Source: Gordonia sp. KTR9
GTDB taxonomy: Bacteria; Actinomycetota; Actinomycetes; Mycobacteriales; Mycobacteriaceae
Length of the DNA stretch: 64,000 nt
Assembly: GCF_000143885.2 (NCBI RefSeq)
Contig: NC_018581.1
Location: 4,836,001-4,900,000, forward strand
Direction of reading: 5' to 3'
Positions 1-7,737 of the stretch are shown here, piece by piece; the first letter of the stretch is position 1; each line of letters starts with the position of its first letter. The notes below the pieces were generated by a model, which saw only the letters and a list, made by a program, of their open reading frames with translations, searched no databases and had not been told where the DNA came from. Position numbers and translations under genes: made by a program.

Positions 1-386
1 ACGAAGATGGTCGTGATGATCGCCAGCGTGGCCGGGAAGACCAGCGCGGCTAAGACTCCGAGACCGGCGCGGCTGGCGATGAGCTGACCGATGTCCTGCG
101 ACGACGCCGCCAGGACCGACACGATCATGAACCCCGCGATGCCGGTGAGGAGCATCCGGCGATGCCCGAAGCGGTCACCGAGGTAGCCGCCGGTCAGCAG
201 CAGGCCCGCGAAGACGAGGGTGTAGGCGTCGACGATCCACTGCAGGCCCGAGATCCCCGCGCCGAGGTCGCGAGCGAGCGTCGGGAGGGCCACGTTGACG
301 ATCGTGTTGTCGATCATGACGAGTAGTTCGGCGAAGCTGAGGGCGCCGAGCGCCCACCAACGGGTGTGTGTGCGTTCTGTTGGCAT
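1..386 (-). CDS. MFS drug exporter, DHA2 type, cut at window start
   Basis: Only the first 128 residues are in the window; the gene continues beyond base 1. The protein starts MPTERTHTRWW and has the hydrophobic N-terminal half typical of EmrB/QacA-type proton-driven exporters: TM1 ends in MIDNTIVNVALP (motif D1 of 14-TM exporters) and the loop 2-3 motif GDRFGHRR follows. The ATG at 386 has AGGAGA about 6 nt upstream. It is divergent from a TetR gene over a short region with three repeated palindromes, which suggests the regulator controls export. The substrate cannot be read from the sequence. Confidence 0.88.
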   Translation of the reverse strand, partial: MPTERTHTRWWALGALSFAELLVMIDNTIVNVALPTLARDLGAGISGLQWIVDAYTLVFAGLLLTGGYLGDRFGHRRMLLTGIAGFMIVSVLAASSQDIGQLIASRAGLGVLAALVFPATLAIITTIF

Positions 387-450
387 CGGATTCTCCTGAT
401 CAGTGGGGCCGCTCGAGGCGCATGTGCTGACAGCCGGACAGAGAGTCGGT

Positions 451-505
451 AGAACATCGTTCCAATGTTGTAGAACAGTGTTCTATTCAAGAAGAACACT
501 GTTCT
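451..505. promoter_or_regulatory. Three phased TetR-type operators
   Basis: Three related sites lie in the divergent region. Site 1 is AGAACATCGTTCC (451-463, imperfect), site 2 AGAACAGTGTTCT (472-484, perfect, extended by a T/A pair to 15 bp) and site 3 AGAACACTGTTCT (493-505, perfect). Their starts are exactly 21 bp apart, two helical turns, so bound dimers would sit on one DNA face. Site 3 lies just upstream of the TAGGTT -10-like box (508-513) of the TetR gene. Autoregulation and control of the exporter are inferred. Confidence 0.75.
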
Positions 506-519
506 AGTAGGTTGTCAAT

Positions 520-1110
520 ATGTCCCCCGCGAAGCCCCGCACCCGCACCTCGGCCGCCGAGGTGCGTTCCGCCCTGCTCCGAGCCGGCCGCACGATCCTC
601 GAGCGCGACGGCGAGACCGGCCTGACGGTCCGTGCCGTCGCGGCCGAGGCGCAGGTGGCCCCGATGGGGGTCTACAACCACTTCGACGGTCGCGACGGCC
701 TACTGGATGCGCTGGTCACGGACGGTTATGCAGAGTTCGGACACGCGATCGCAGCGACCGACGACGATCCGGTGACACGTCTACGCAACGCCGGGCTGGC
801 CTACCGGAGGTTCGCGCTCGCCAATCCGGTGATCTACCGTCTGATGTTCTCGGCGCAGTGCGCGCCCGAGATCGAGGTCGCCGCACACGCATTCGCAGTC
901 CTCGTCGACATCATCCGGTATGGCCAGGTCGCCGGGGTGGTCATGTCCGCCGACCCGCGCGACCTGGCCATGCAGACGTGGTCCGCCGTCCACGGCGCGG
1001 TCAGCCTGGAGCTCGCCCGCGCCTATCAACCCGACGTCGATGCGTCGGCGAACTACGACAGCGTCCTCGACTTCGTCGCGCGCGCGCTCGCACCGCGGCC
1101 CGGTAGCTGA
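520..1110 (+). CDS. TetR/AcrR-family transcriptional regulator
   Basis: A 196-residue protein with an N-terminal TetR helix-turn-helix at about residues 13-60 (VRAVAAEAQVAPMGVYNHF) and a C-terminal ligand/dimer domain of the kind with a conserved hydrophobic core (residues 85-190). The ATG at 520 is preceded at 6 nt by TAGGTT, so the mRNA is probably leaderless. It is transcribed away from the MFS exporter and very likely represses both genes through the palindromes at 451-505. The inducer is unknown. Confidence 0.9.
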   Translation: MSPAKPRTRTSAAEVRSALLRAGRTILERDGETGLTVRAVAAEAQVAPMGVYNHFDGRDGLLDALVTDGYAEFGHAIAATDDDPVTRLRNAGLAYRRFALANPVIYRLMFSAQCAPEIEVAAHAFAVLVDIIRYGQVAGVVMSADPRDLAMQTWSAVHGAVSLELARAYQPDVDASANYDSVLDFVARALAPRPGS

Positions 1111-1149
1111 CGGCGGGGCAATCGGCCCACAGGTGCCGACGGCGCCGGG

Positions 1150-2487
1150 TCAGGGCAGAACGATCGGCGGCAGACCGGGTATCGGGTTCGGGATCGTCAC
1201 CCCGCGTTGCGGACGAGGGGTTCGCGGTCGTGGGCGCGGCCGCGGCGCCGACTCGACCGAGGCCGACGTCTCCGGCGGAGGCGGCGGCGTGTATCGACGC
1301 GCGGGTTGCCGGGCCTCGGCAAGGATTGCGGGGTCGGCGAATTCGGGTTCGGGTGAGGAGATCGTGCGCTGGGGAAGCGGCGCGGCGACGGCCGGTGACG
1401 GTTCGTCGTGCGTGACGGCCAAGGCGGTGGCCACCGCCACGACGGCCACCGCGCACAGCACCCCGATCACGGCGAGAACGCGTGTGCCTCGCCGACGTCG
1501 ACCGCCGGTGAGTGGGGACCCGGCGAGTGCCGAATCGGCCGTCGGGTGCTGCTCGGGGCCCGCCCCGGCGTGGGGCACATTCCCATCGGGAGCCGGGCGA
1601 TCGGCGGGAGGTGGGTCCGGAAGACGTTGTCCGGCACCGTGAGAAGAGGACGGATCGTGGGGCGTGGCGCCCGATGGGGCCAGCGCCCCGAACGCCGTCG
1701 CGATCGTCGGCGCCGGCGTCGGCGGTGACTGGTTGACGGCCTCGAAGATCGGGGTGGGTTCCGGTGCGGTCACCTCCTGGCGTTCCGTCGCGGGGTCGTC
1801 GGGAACAGATCGGTCGGGGACCACTCCGGCCTCTGGCTCGTCGGGCTCGGCAGCGTGCCCGCCGCTCATCGCGGGCCGGGTCGCGTTCCCCGAGGGCTCG
1901 ACGTCGACGACGGGCACGGGAACTGCTCGCGCGACGGCGTCCCGGAGGCCCGGCCAGGCGCTGACGCGGTCGGTGATGACGACCGCGGGGGCAGCGGCAC
2001 CGGACACGGCCGCGCGGGCGAGGTCCTCGGCGCGGGCGGTGAGCGGCGCGCCCGCTTCGGCGATGTCACGACGTGCCATCCGGAACAACCGGATGTGGTC
2101 GCGGCCCATCAGGAACGTGCCGTCCGACCCGCGGAGTCGTTCGCGGCCGCGCCTGACGAGGTCGAGGACCTCCTCGTGCCACTCGCGCGAGGTCGGCGCC
2201 GCCATCCGTCCCACGCGCACGAGATGGTCGGCGGTCACCTGATCGAGGGCGTCGAGGGTGAGGCCGGAATCGGTATAGGGATCGGCGATGGTCCCGCGGG
2301 CGGGGTCCATGCGCCCCACCGTGACACCCGCGCGCGGATCGAGATCGAACAGTACGACCTCGGCTGTCTCAGGGATTCCGCGGCCGGCGAGCTGGGCGCG
2401 CACGGCGTCGACCACGGCAGCACTGACCGTGACCTCTGCCTGCGCAGACGCCGGCGTCACGGCCGGATCGGCCACCGTGTCGGTCAT
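1150..2487 (-). CDS. Hsp70-like fragment with one TM helix and Pro-rich tail
   Basis: 445 residues. The first about 200 residues resemble the second half of an Hsp70/actin-type ATPase: a segment giving LDPRAGVTVG, a helical region with FRMARRDIAE and PLTARAEDLA, and VVITDRVSAWPGLRDAV in the place of the VGG-containing segment of DnaK. The phosphate-1 loop of a complete ATPase is absent. A disordered Pro/Glu-rich linker follows, then one TM helix near residues 335-360 and a Pro/Arg-rich tail ending IPGLPPIVLP. The outline also resembles type VII secretion-associated proteins of the Rv3446c type, which I cannot exclude. It follows ugd on the same strand with a 93-bp gap. Function unknown. Confidence 0.6.
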   Translation of the reverse strand: MTDTVADPAVTPASAQAEVTVSAAVVDAVRAQLAGRGIPETAEVVLFDLDPRAGVTVGRMDPARGTIADPYTDSGLTLDALDQVTADHLVRVGRMAAPTSREWHEEVLDLVRRGRERLRGSDGTFLMGRDHIRLFRMARRDIAEAGAPLTARAEDLARAAVSGAAAPAVVITDRVSAWPGLRDAVARAVPVPVVDVEPSGNATRPAMSGGHAAEPDEPEAGVVPDRSVPDDPATERQEVTAPEPTPIFEAVNQSPPTPAPTIATAFGALAPSGATPHDPSSSHGAGQRLPDPPPADRPAPDGNVPHAGAGPEQHPTADSALAGSPLTGGRRRRGTRVLAVIGVLCAVAVVAVATALAVTHDEPSPAVAAPLPQRTISSPEPEFADPAILAEARQPARRYTPPPPPETSASVESAPRPRPRPRTPRPQRGVTIPNPIPGLPPIVLP

Positions 2488-2580
2488 GTGATTGATTCCT
2501 GCACCTCACGTGCACCTCGCCCCAGGCCCCCCGGCGAGAACGTGCCCCTTGGACAGTCGCGAATCTCAACCTAGCACGAC

Positions 2581-4017
2581 TCAGCGGACCGAGGCCCCCG
2601 GCGCGAGTCCGCTCACCTGCTCGGACGGGTTGTTTCGCGGTGCGGGGTGCGTGGGTGCCGGACCGCCCAGCGCACGGTAATCCCACCCCGCGTCACGCCA
2701 CATCTGCGGGTCGAGGCAGCGACGGCCGTCGACGATGCGTCTGGCGCGGACGACGCCCTCGAGCTCCTCGGGCGTGATGTGGACGAACTCCGCCCATTCC
2801 GTGGCGATGACGACGACGTCGGCACGGTCGCACGCATCGTGCGCCGACGTGGCGTAGTCGAGGCTCGGGTGGACGCGTCGCGAGTTGTCCATCGCCTTGG
2901 GGTCGAAGACGGTGACCGACGCCCCTTCGAGTGCCAGCCTGCTGGCCACCGTCAGTGCGGGCGAGTCGCGGACGTCGTCGCTCTCCGGCTTGAACGCGGC
3001 GCCCAGCACGGCGATGTTGCGGCCGAGGACCTCACCACCGAGGGCCTCGAAGACGAGTTCCACTGCCGCACCGCGGCGACGCATGTTGATGGCGTCGACC
3101 TCGCGCAGGAATCCGACGGCCCGCGGTGCACCCATGTCCTCGGCGCGGGCGGTCAGCGCGCGGATGTCCTTGGGCAGGCATCCCCCACCGAAACCGAGCC
3201 CGGCGTTGAGGAACTTGCGTCCGATGCGCGGGTCGTGCCCGATGGCGTCGGCGAGGGTGTTGATGTCCGCCCCGGCGATCTCGCACAGTTCGCTGATCGC
3301 GTTGATGAACGAGATCTTGGTGGCGAGAAAGGCGTTCGCCGAGACTTTGACGAGTTCGGCGGTGGCCCAATCGGTCTCGATGAGCGGGACGCCCGTCTCG
3401 AGGATCTCGCGGTAGATCTCGCGGACGACCTCACCGGCCGACGACCCGGCGCCGGGGTCGTGGACTGTGGTGTTCACGCCGTCGGGGTCCAGCGAGCCCG
3501 TGCCGAGGACGAGGCGATCCGGTTCGAGGGTGTCCTCGACGGCGAACCCCTCGCGCAGGAACTCCGGACTCCACGACAGTTCGACGTCGGCTCCGGAGTG
3601 CGACAGCACGGAGATCCGCTGCGCGAGTTCGGCGCAGGTGCCGACCGGGACGGTCGATTTGCCGATGATCAAGTGTGCGCCCCGCAGGGTCGGGACGAGC
3701 GCGTCGATCGCGGCGTACACATGCGAGAGGTCGGCTCGGTGTCCACGGGCTTCCTGCGGTGTCCCGACGCCGAGGAAGTGGACGGAGGCGTGGTCGGCGG
3801 CGGCGAGGTGGTCGGTCGTGAACCGGAGTCGTCCGGCGTCGATGTTGCGGCGCAGGATGTCGGACAGACCGGGTTCGAAGAACGGGACCTCCCCGGCCTG
3901 GAGCCGTTCGATCTTGGACGCGTCGACGTCGATACCGACGACGTCGTGCCCGAGTTCGGCCATACAGGCCGCGTGGGTGGCACCGAGGTAGCCGCATCCG
4001 ATCACCGTGAGCTTCAT
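2581..4017 (-). CDS. ugd: UDP-glucose 6-dehydrogenase
   Basis: 478 residues. It oxidises UDP-glucose to UDP-glucuronate with NAD, feeding polysaccharide and cell-surface sugar synthesis. The N-terminal Rossmann motif is VIGCGYLG, the central dimer domain follows, and the catalytic cysteine sits in GFGGGCLPKD. The C-terminal UDP-binding domain contains AFKPESDDVRDSP. The start is placed at MKLTVIGCGYLG (ATG at 4017); a 13-codon upstream extension has no family support. It lies 88 bp downstream of dcd on the same strand, the order of Rv0321-Rv0322 in M. tuberculosis, where this gene is named udgA. Confidence 0.95.
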   Translation of the reverse strand: MKLTVIGCGYLGATHAACMAELGHDVVGIDVDASKIERLQAGEVPFFEPGLSDILRRNIDAGRLRFTTDHLAAADHASVHFLGVGTPQEARGHRADLSHVYAAIDALVPTLRGAHLIIGKSTVPVGTCAELAQRISVLSHSGADVELSWSPEFLREGFAVEDTLEPDRLVLGTGSLDPDGVNTTVHDPGAGSSAGEVVREIYREILETGVPLIETDWATAELVKVSANAFLATKISFINAISELCEIAGADINTLADAIGHDPRIGRKFLNAGLGFGGGCLPKDIRALTARAEDMGAPRAVGFLREVDAINMRRRGAAVELVFEALGGEVLGRNIAVLGAAFKPESDDVRDSPALTVASRLALEGASVTVFDPKAMDNSRRVHPSLDYATSAHDACDRADVVVIATEWAEFVHITPEELEGVVRARRIVDGRRCLDPQMWRDAGWDYRALGGPAPTHPAPRNNPSEQVSGLAPGASVR

Positions 4018-4105
4018 GACCGCAACGCTTACCCAGCCGGGACTGCCGGTAACCATCGACGCTGTGGCGGGTGGTGATCGGCAGGGTGAACTTCCGGCGG
4101 CGGGG

Positions 4106-4675
4106 TCAGTCCTTCTGGAAGTTCAGGTACGCCTTCGACGGGGTCGGTCCGCGTTGTCCCTGATACTTCGATCCGACCGCCGCGCTGCCGTACGGTTCCG
4201 CCGCCGGACTGCTGAGGCGGATGAGGCAGAGCTGCCCGATCTTCATTCCGGGCCAGAGGGTGATCGGCAGGTTGGCCACGTTGGAGAGTTCGAGGGTGAT
4301 GTGGCCGGAGAAGCCCGGGTCGATGAAGCCCGCCGTCGAATGGGTGAGGAGGCCGAGGCGGCCGAGTGAGGACTTTCCTTCGAGGCGGCCGGCGAGGTCG
4401 TCGGGCAGTGAACACACCTCGAGGGTGGAACCCAGCACGAATTCCCCCGGGTGCAGCACGAAGGGCTCACCGGCGGCCGGTTCGACCAGCGTGGTGAGTT
4501 CGTCTTGGCGCTGTGCGGGGTCGATGTGGGTGTAGCGGGTGTTGTTGAACACCCGGAACAGGCGGTCGAGCCGGACGTCGACGCTGGAGGGCTGGACGAG
4601 GGCAGGATCGAACGGATCGATGGCGAGGCGCCCGTCGGCGATCTCGGCGCGGATGTCGCGGTCGGAGAGCAGCAC
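4106..4675 (-). CDS. dcd: dCTP deaminase
   Basis: 189 residues, the usual length. It deaminates dCTP towards dUMP for thymidylate synthesis; the M. tuberculosis homologue is bifunctional and also hydrolyses dUTP, and the close match suggests the same here. The core motif [19 protein letters not shown] is followed by [12 protein letters not shown], which carries the catalytic Glu. The start is GTG at 4675 with TAGCCT 7 nt upstream, so it is probably leaderless. It is first in a likely dcd-ugd unit. The upstream 130 bp to the IS element contain no gene. Confidence 0.95.
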   Translation of the reverse strand: MLLSDRDIRAEIADGRLAIDPFDPALVQPSSVDVRLDRLFRVFNNTRYTHIDPAQRQDELTTLVEPAAGEPFVLHPGEFVLGSTLEVCSLPDDLAGRLEGKSSLGRLGLLTHSTAGFIDPGFSGHITLELSNVANLPITLWPGMKIGQLCLIRLSSPAAEPYGSAAVGSKYQGQRGPTPSKAYLNFQKD

Positions 4676-4805
4676 GGTGTCGAGGCTATCGAATGGTCAG
4701 GGAGGATCTGCGCCGGTGTCGGTTGGCGCCGCTTCTCCGGCGCACCGACCCATCGCCGGCCAGATGTCGCACTTCGTAGCGCCCACGGTGGGTGTCAACC
4801 TGTGT

Positions 4806-4814
4806 TGAGTCACT
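4806..4814. repeat. Left terminal inverted repeat of the IS3 element
   Basis: TGAGTCACT, the exact reverse complement of 6258-6266. It overlaps the TAG stop codon of orfB (4813-4815). Confidence 0.65.
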
Positions 4815-5781
4815 AGTTTGTGTTTAGTGCGATCTGGTTGTGTTCGTGGTGCAGGTTGATGCCGACGCGGCTGCGCGGGCGGTGCACGCTGGGACGACGA
4901 TGGCGGAACCGGTCGGGGTTGTGCGCGTAGTAGGTGTTGAGTGTTGAGGTGCGCACGCTGTGGTGCCTCCGCCAGTTGCCGTCGTGGACTGATTGTGGAG
5001 TGAACAAGGCCAGTCCACGGTGGTGGTGCTCGCGGTTGAACCAGTCGACGTAGGACTCGACCCAGTCCCGAGCGCTGTGGATGTCGTCGAAAGTGGTCGG
5101 ATATGACGGCCGGTGTTTCATGGTGCGGAACTCGGATTCCTTGTACGGGTTGTCATTCGATACTCGTGGACGGCTGTACGACATGGTCACGTTCATCGCC
5201 GCACACAGCTGGGCCAGTCGCGCTGACCGCATGACCGACCCGTTGTCGGAATGGATGACGCGCGGAACCTGATCGGTGTCGAATGCTGCAGCAAACAAGC
5301 CCGCCGTGATGTCTTCGTCCTCGCGAGGTGCCACGCAGGACGCGATGATCTTGCGCGAGTACAGATCCTGGATCGAGTACGCCTTGTAGCGCTGCCCGAC
5401 GTAGGTGCCGTTGAGGTCGGTGATATCCCACATCCACACCTGTCCGGGGGCGGTGGCCGCCACGACCGGCACCTGCCGTGGGGAACGTGTGCGCAGGCGT
5501 GGCGAGGCAGGGCGGGTGGACTGATCGATCCGGTTGGCAATGCGATACCAGGTGCGCGGCGACGCCAAGTACCGGCCCGAATCCCAGGTGCGGGCGAAGG
5601 TATCGAGCACTGACTGCCCCTGGGACCAGCCGGCCCGGATCAACTCGCTGATCGTCGCGACGTCGGCGGAGTTGAGTCGGCTGGGATAGGCCCGGTCTCG
5701 TTGGGCGATCGGATGTGACACCGCAGGTCGTGGCCGGCGACGGTAGTGAAACGATCCGCGCGATACCCCAGCGATCGTCAA
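4813..5781 (-). CDS. IS3-family transposase OrfB (rve integrase core)
   Basis: 322 residues from a TTG at 5781; the open frame continues upstream (REIRFGLIAELTASGYSQ) to the end of orfA, so the active form is probably an OrfAB fusion made by -1 frameshifting. A short HTH_21-like region precedes the DDE catalytic core: Asp in WDITDLNG, Asp in HSDNGS and Glu in YKESEFRTMK. The C-terminus has the IS3 motif YVDWFNREHHHRGL. It catalyses cut-and-copy transposition through a circular intermediate in the well-studied members. Confidence 0.9.
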   Translation of the reverse strand: MTIAGVSRGSFHYRRRPRPAVSHPIAQRDRAYPSRLNSADVATISELIRAGWSQGQSVLDTFARTWDSGRYLASPRTWYRIANRIDQSTRPASPRLRTRSPRQVPVVAATAPGQVWMWDITDLNGTYVGQRYKAYSIQDLYSRKIIASCVAPREDEDITAGLFAAAFDTDQVPRVIHSDNGSVMRSARLAQLCAAMNVTMSYSRPRVSNDNPYKESEFRTMKHRPSYPTTFDDIHSARDWVESYVDWFNREHHHRGLALFTPQSVHDGNWRRHHSVRTSTLNTYYAHNPDRFRHRRPSVHRPRSRVGINLHHEHNQIALNTN

Positions 5782-5834
5782 CGCCGACCGCTGGGAATAC
5801 CCCGAGGCTGTGAGTTCGGCGATCAGGCCGAACC

Positions 5835-6236
5835 TTATTTCTCGCAGGTGGGATCGTCCGGTGTCGTCCCGGGCTCTTGCGAGTCCAACTCGCGCAAGAG
5901 CCCGATAGCTTTTCCCAACGCGGCATTACCGCCTTGCAGGGTCTCGATCTGCCGATGTAACCGTTCGAGTTCGTCGGCATGAGCACGCTGTTGAGCTTCT
6001 AATTGTTTCTCGGCTTCGATCGCCCGTCGGATCGCGTCCGGGCGGGTCACCGAGTCACGCGGCACCAGCCCGCGTGCCAGATCACCGGCCAGATAGGCCT
6101 GGCGCCATCGGTGTAGCTGATATTTACTGATCGACCTGGCTTTCAGCCACGGCCCCTTCTGCCCCTGTCGAAGAGTCATGTACTCCTCCACAAGAGCTTC
6201 GATCTCCTCGACCGTGTAGCCCGGTGACATGCTCAC
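5835..6236 (-). CDS. IS3-family OrfA DNA-binding protein
   Basis: 133 residues from GTG at 6236; an ATG two codons later (6230) is also possible. The N-terminal half is a helix-turn-helix (SISKYQLHRWRQAYLAG), the C-terminal half a heptad-like helix (EAEKQLEAQQRAHADELERL) that would pair with OrfB, as in other IS3 elements. The stop TAA follows GAGAAA; in the -1 frame the sequence continues directly into orfB, but no classic A6G slippery site is visible. Confidence 0.82.
   Translation of the reverse strand: MSMSPGYTVEEIEALVEEYMTLRQGQKGPWLKARSISKYQLHRWRQAYLAGDLARGLVPRDSVTRPDAIRRAIEAEKQLEAQQRAHADELERLHRQIETLQGGNAALGKAIGLLRELDSQEPGTTPDDPTCEK
5871..5903. repeat. Perfect 11-bp hairpin at the 3' end of orfA
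   Basis: GGGCTCTTGCG and CGCAAGAGCCC flank an 11-nt loop. It lies in coding sequence about 33 nt upstream of the orfA stop on the transcript, near the expected frameshift window. A role in pausing or in orfB translation is only possible, because typical stimulators lie downstream of the slip site. Confidence 0.6.
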
Positions 6237-6257
6237 AGTGTGCTCCTCCCCATCAGG

Positions 6258-6266
6258 AGTGACTCA
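6258..6266. repeat. Right terminal inverted repeat of the IS3 element
   Basis: AGTGACTCA, the exact reverse complement of 4806-4814, 22 bp upstream of the orfA start. Confidence 0.65.
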
Positions 6267-6378
6267 CATCCAGAGTGGCAACCACCGCCAACGCCACGAA
6301 GTGCGACATCTGTGCGTCCCGGCGACCGTCCCGGCGGCCTGTTTGCTAGGCTGTCGATCGCGAGTCCAGCACTCGCAC

Positions 6379-6452
6379 GCCGATGTAGTTCAATGGCAGA
6401 ACATCAGCTTCCCAAGCTGAATACGCGGGTTCGATTCCCGTCATCGGCTCCA
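6379..6452 (+). tRNA. tRNA-Gly(CCC)
   Basis: A full cloverleaf: acceptor stem GCCGATG/CATCGGC, a D arm with GTTCAATGGCAGAAC, an anticodon stem TCAGC/GCTGA with loop TTCCCAA (anticodon CCC), and a T arm CGGG-TTCGATT-CCCG. The discriminator base is T at 6449 and CCA is encoded (6450-6452). No integrase gene accompanies it in the window. Confidence 0.97.
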
Positions 6453-6571
6453 CCATTTGCCGGATCTGTCCGCGTGTTATCCGCAGTCGACACCTCTCAA
6501 GCCACGAGTACGGTACGGTCACGCGGTTCAGAAGACCGCGACGGCGATCGAGATCCATACGGGACACAGAT

Positions 6572-7672
6572 ATGTATCTACACGTGGTGAGAAGGCCGAT
6601 CCTGGTGCTTGGCATCGTATTGCTGATGTGCGGGCTGCTTCCTCCGCCCGCACACGCGGCGCCCGATCGGGTGGATGCCACGCCGGCCGGACTGACGCTC
6701 GATGGACGCCAGTGGTGGCCATCGGGGTTCGACGCGTACCAGCTCGCCACCGACTGGTCGGTGAACGCCGGGTGCGGGGCGATGGTGGATCTGGACGACT
6801 ATTTCTCTGCCCTACCCCCGCATTCGCTCACCCGCTTCAATCTGTTCGCTCGACTGGCGGTGAACAAGTACACACAGCAGTTGGATTTCAGGCCGATGGA
6901 CGCCGTCTTCGACGCCGCGGCACGGCACGGTCAGATGGTCCTGCCGGTACTGGCCGCCGCCGATGGTGCCTGCGAAAGCGGAGATTTCAAGGAACGAGAC
7001 TGGTACCGATCGGGCTGGCGAACAGCCGCCGGAGCGGGCGGACTCACGTTCGAGGAATGGGTGCAGACGGCAGTGGGACGCTGGAAGGGCAGCCCGGCAC
7101 TGGCGGGATGGGAATTGGTGGGTGAACCCGAGCCGTCCGTCTGTGGCGATCAGACGTGCGCCTGGCAGCAGCGGTCGTGCCCGGCCGACGCCGAGCTGGT
7201 ATTGCGGTCGTTCTTCGACACCGCCGGCGCTGTGCTCACCCGACTACACGGCGGTGCGGTGATCTGGTCCGGCTTCACCGGCGGTGGTCAGTGCGGCACC
7301 GCCGGGCCCGACTACCAGTACGTCGCCGGCTCCCCGTACGTGGATGTCCTGGACTATCACGACTACGGTGCGGATGGTGTCGCGCTCCCCGGGGACCAGT
7401 GGAACGGACTGGCCGAACGTCTTCGGCAGGCGCGCGCAGTCGGAAAACCCCTCGCGGTGAACGAGATCGGCCAGTTTGCCGGCTCGTGCGGTTCACGGTC
7501 CGGGCGCGTCGACGACTTCCGGACCAAGGTCGCCGGTCAGCGGGCGGCCGGGACGGCAACCGCACTGTTCTGGGCGTTCGTCCCGGACCCGCGGCACAGC
7601 ATGTGCACCTACGACATCGGCCCCGACGACCCGGTGCACGACCTGGTCGCCGAACTGACCAGCCGCGACTGA
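6572..7672 (+). CDS. Secreted clan GH-A (GH5-like) glycoside hydrolase
   Basis: 366 residues with a Sec signal peptide (RRPILVLGIVLLMCGLLPPP, cleavage near AHA-AP, residue 30). The rest has the outline of a TIM-barrel retaining glycosidase: a WWPSGFDAYQ N-terminal strand, a putative acid/base Glu in GWELVGEPEP (about residue 185) and a putative nucleophile in LAVNEIGQF (about residue 300), with HDYGADG in between. The usual Asn before the acid/base Glu (NEP) is Gly here. Likely acts outside the cell on a beta-mannan, beta-glucan or similar polymer; the substrate is not deducible. The start at 6572 has no strong Shine-Dalgarno. Confidence 0.75.
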   Translation: MYLHVVRRPILVLGIVLLMCGLLPPPAHAAPDRVDATPAGLTLDGRQWWPSGFDAYQLATDWSVNAGCGAMVDLDDYFSALPPHSLTRFNLFARLAVNKYTQQLDFRPMDAVFDAAARHGQMVLPVLAAADGACESGDFKERDWYRSGWRTAAGAGGLTFEEWVQTAVGRWKGSPALAGWELVGEPEPSVCGDQTCAWQQRSCPADAELVLRSFFDTAGAVLTRLHGGAVIWSGFTGGGQCGTAGPDYQYVAGSPYVDVLDYHDYGADGVALPGDQWNGLAERLRQARAVGKPLAVNEIGQFAGSCGSRSGRVDDFRTKVAGQRAAGTATALFWAFVPDPRHSMCTYDIGPDDPVHDLVAELTSRD

Positions 7673-7737
7673 GGCTCGGTACTCGGGCCGCGGTGCAACA
7701 CTCGGCCGACGGGCCGACCGGCCGTTAGACTCTGCCG

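Larger units (their letters stand above)
4806..6266 (-). mobile_element. IS3-family insertion sequence
   Basis: A 1461-bp element with two overlapping-type reading frames (orfA, orfB) in the -1 relation usual for IS3. Its ends are taken as the inverted 9-mers TGAGTCACT (4806-4814) and AGTGACTCA (6258-6266). The orfB stop codon lies inside the left repeat, and the ends begin TGA and finish TCA as in many IS3 members. No matching target-site duplication directly flanks these ends, so the boundaries are tentative or one flank has been rearranged. It sits between dcd and tRNA-Gly. Both frames are open, so the copy looks intact. Confidence 0.8.

Noticed and set aside
2581..4056. 13-codon longer ugd
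   Set aside because: The extension has no family support and the Rossmann fold starts at residue 2 from ATG 4017.
4796..6283. CAACC direct repeats as target duplication of the IS element
   Set aside because: They lie 5 bp outside the left repeat but 12 bp outside the right one, so they do not bound symmetrical ends.
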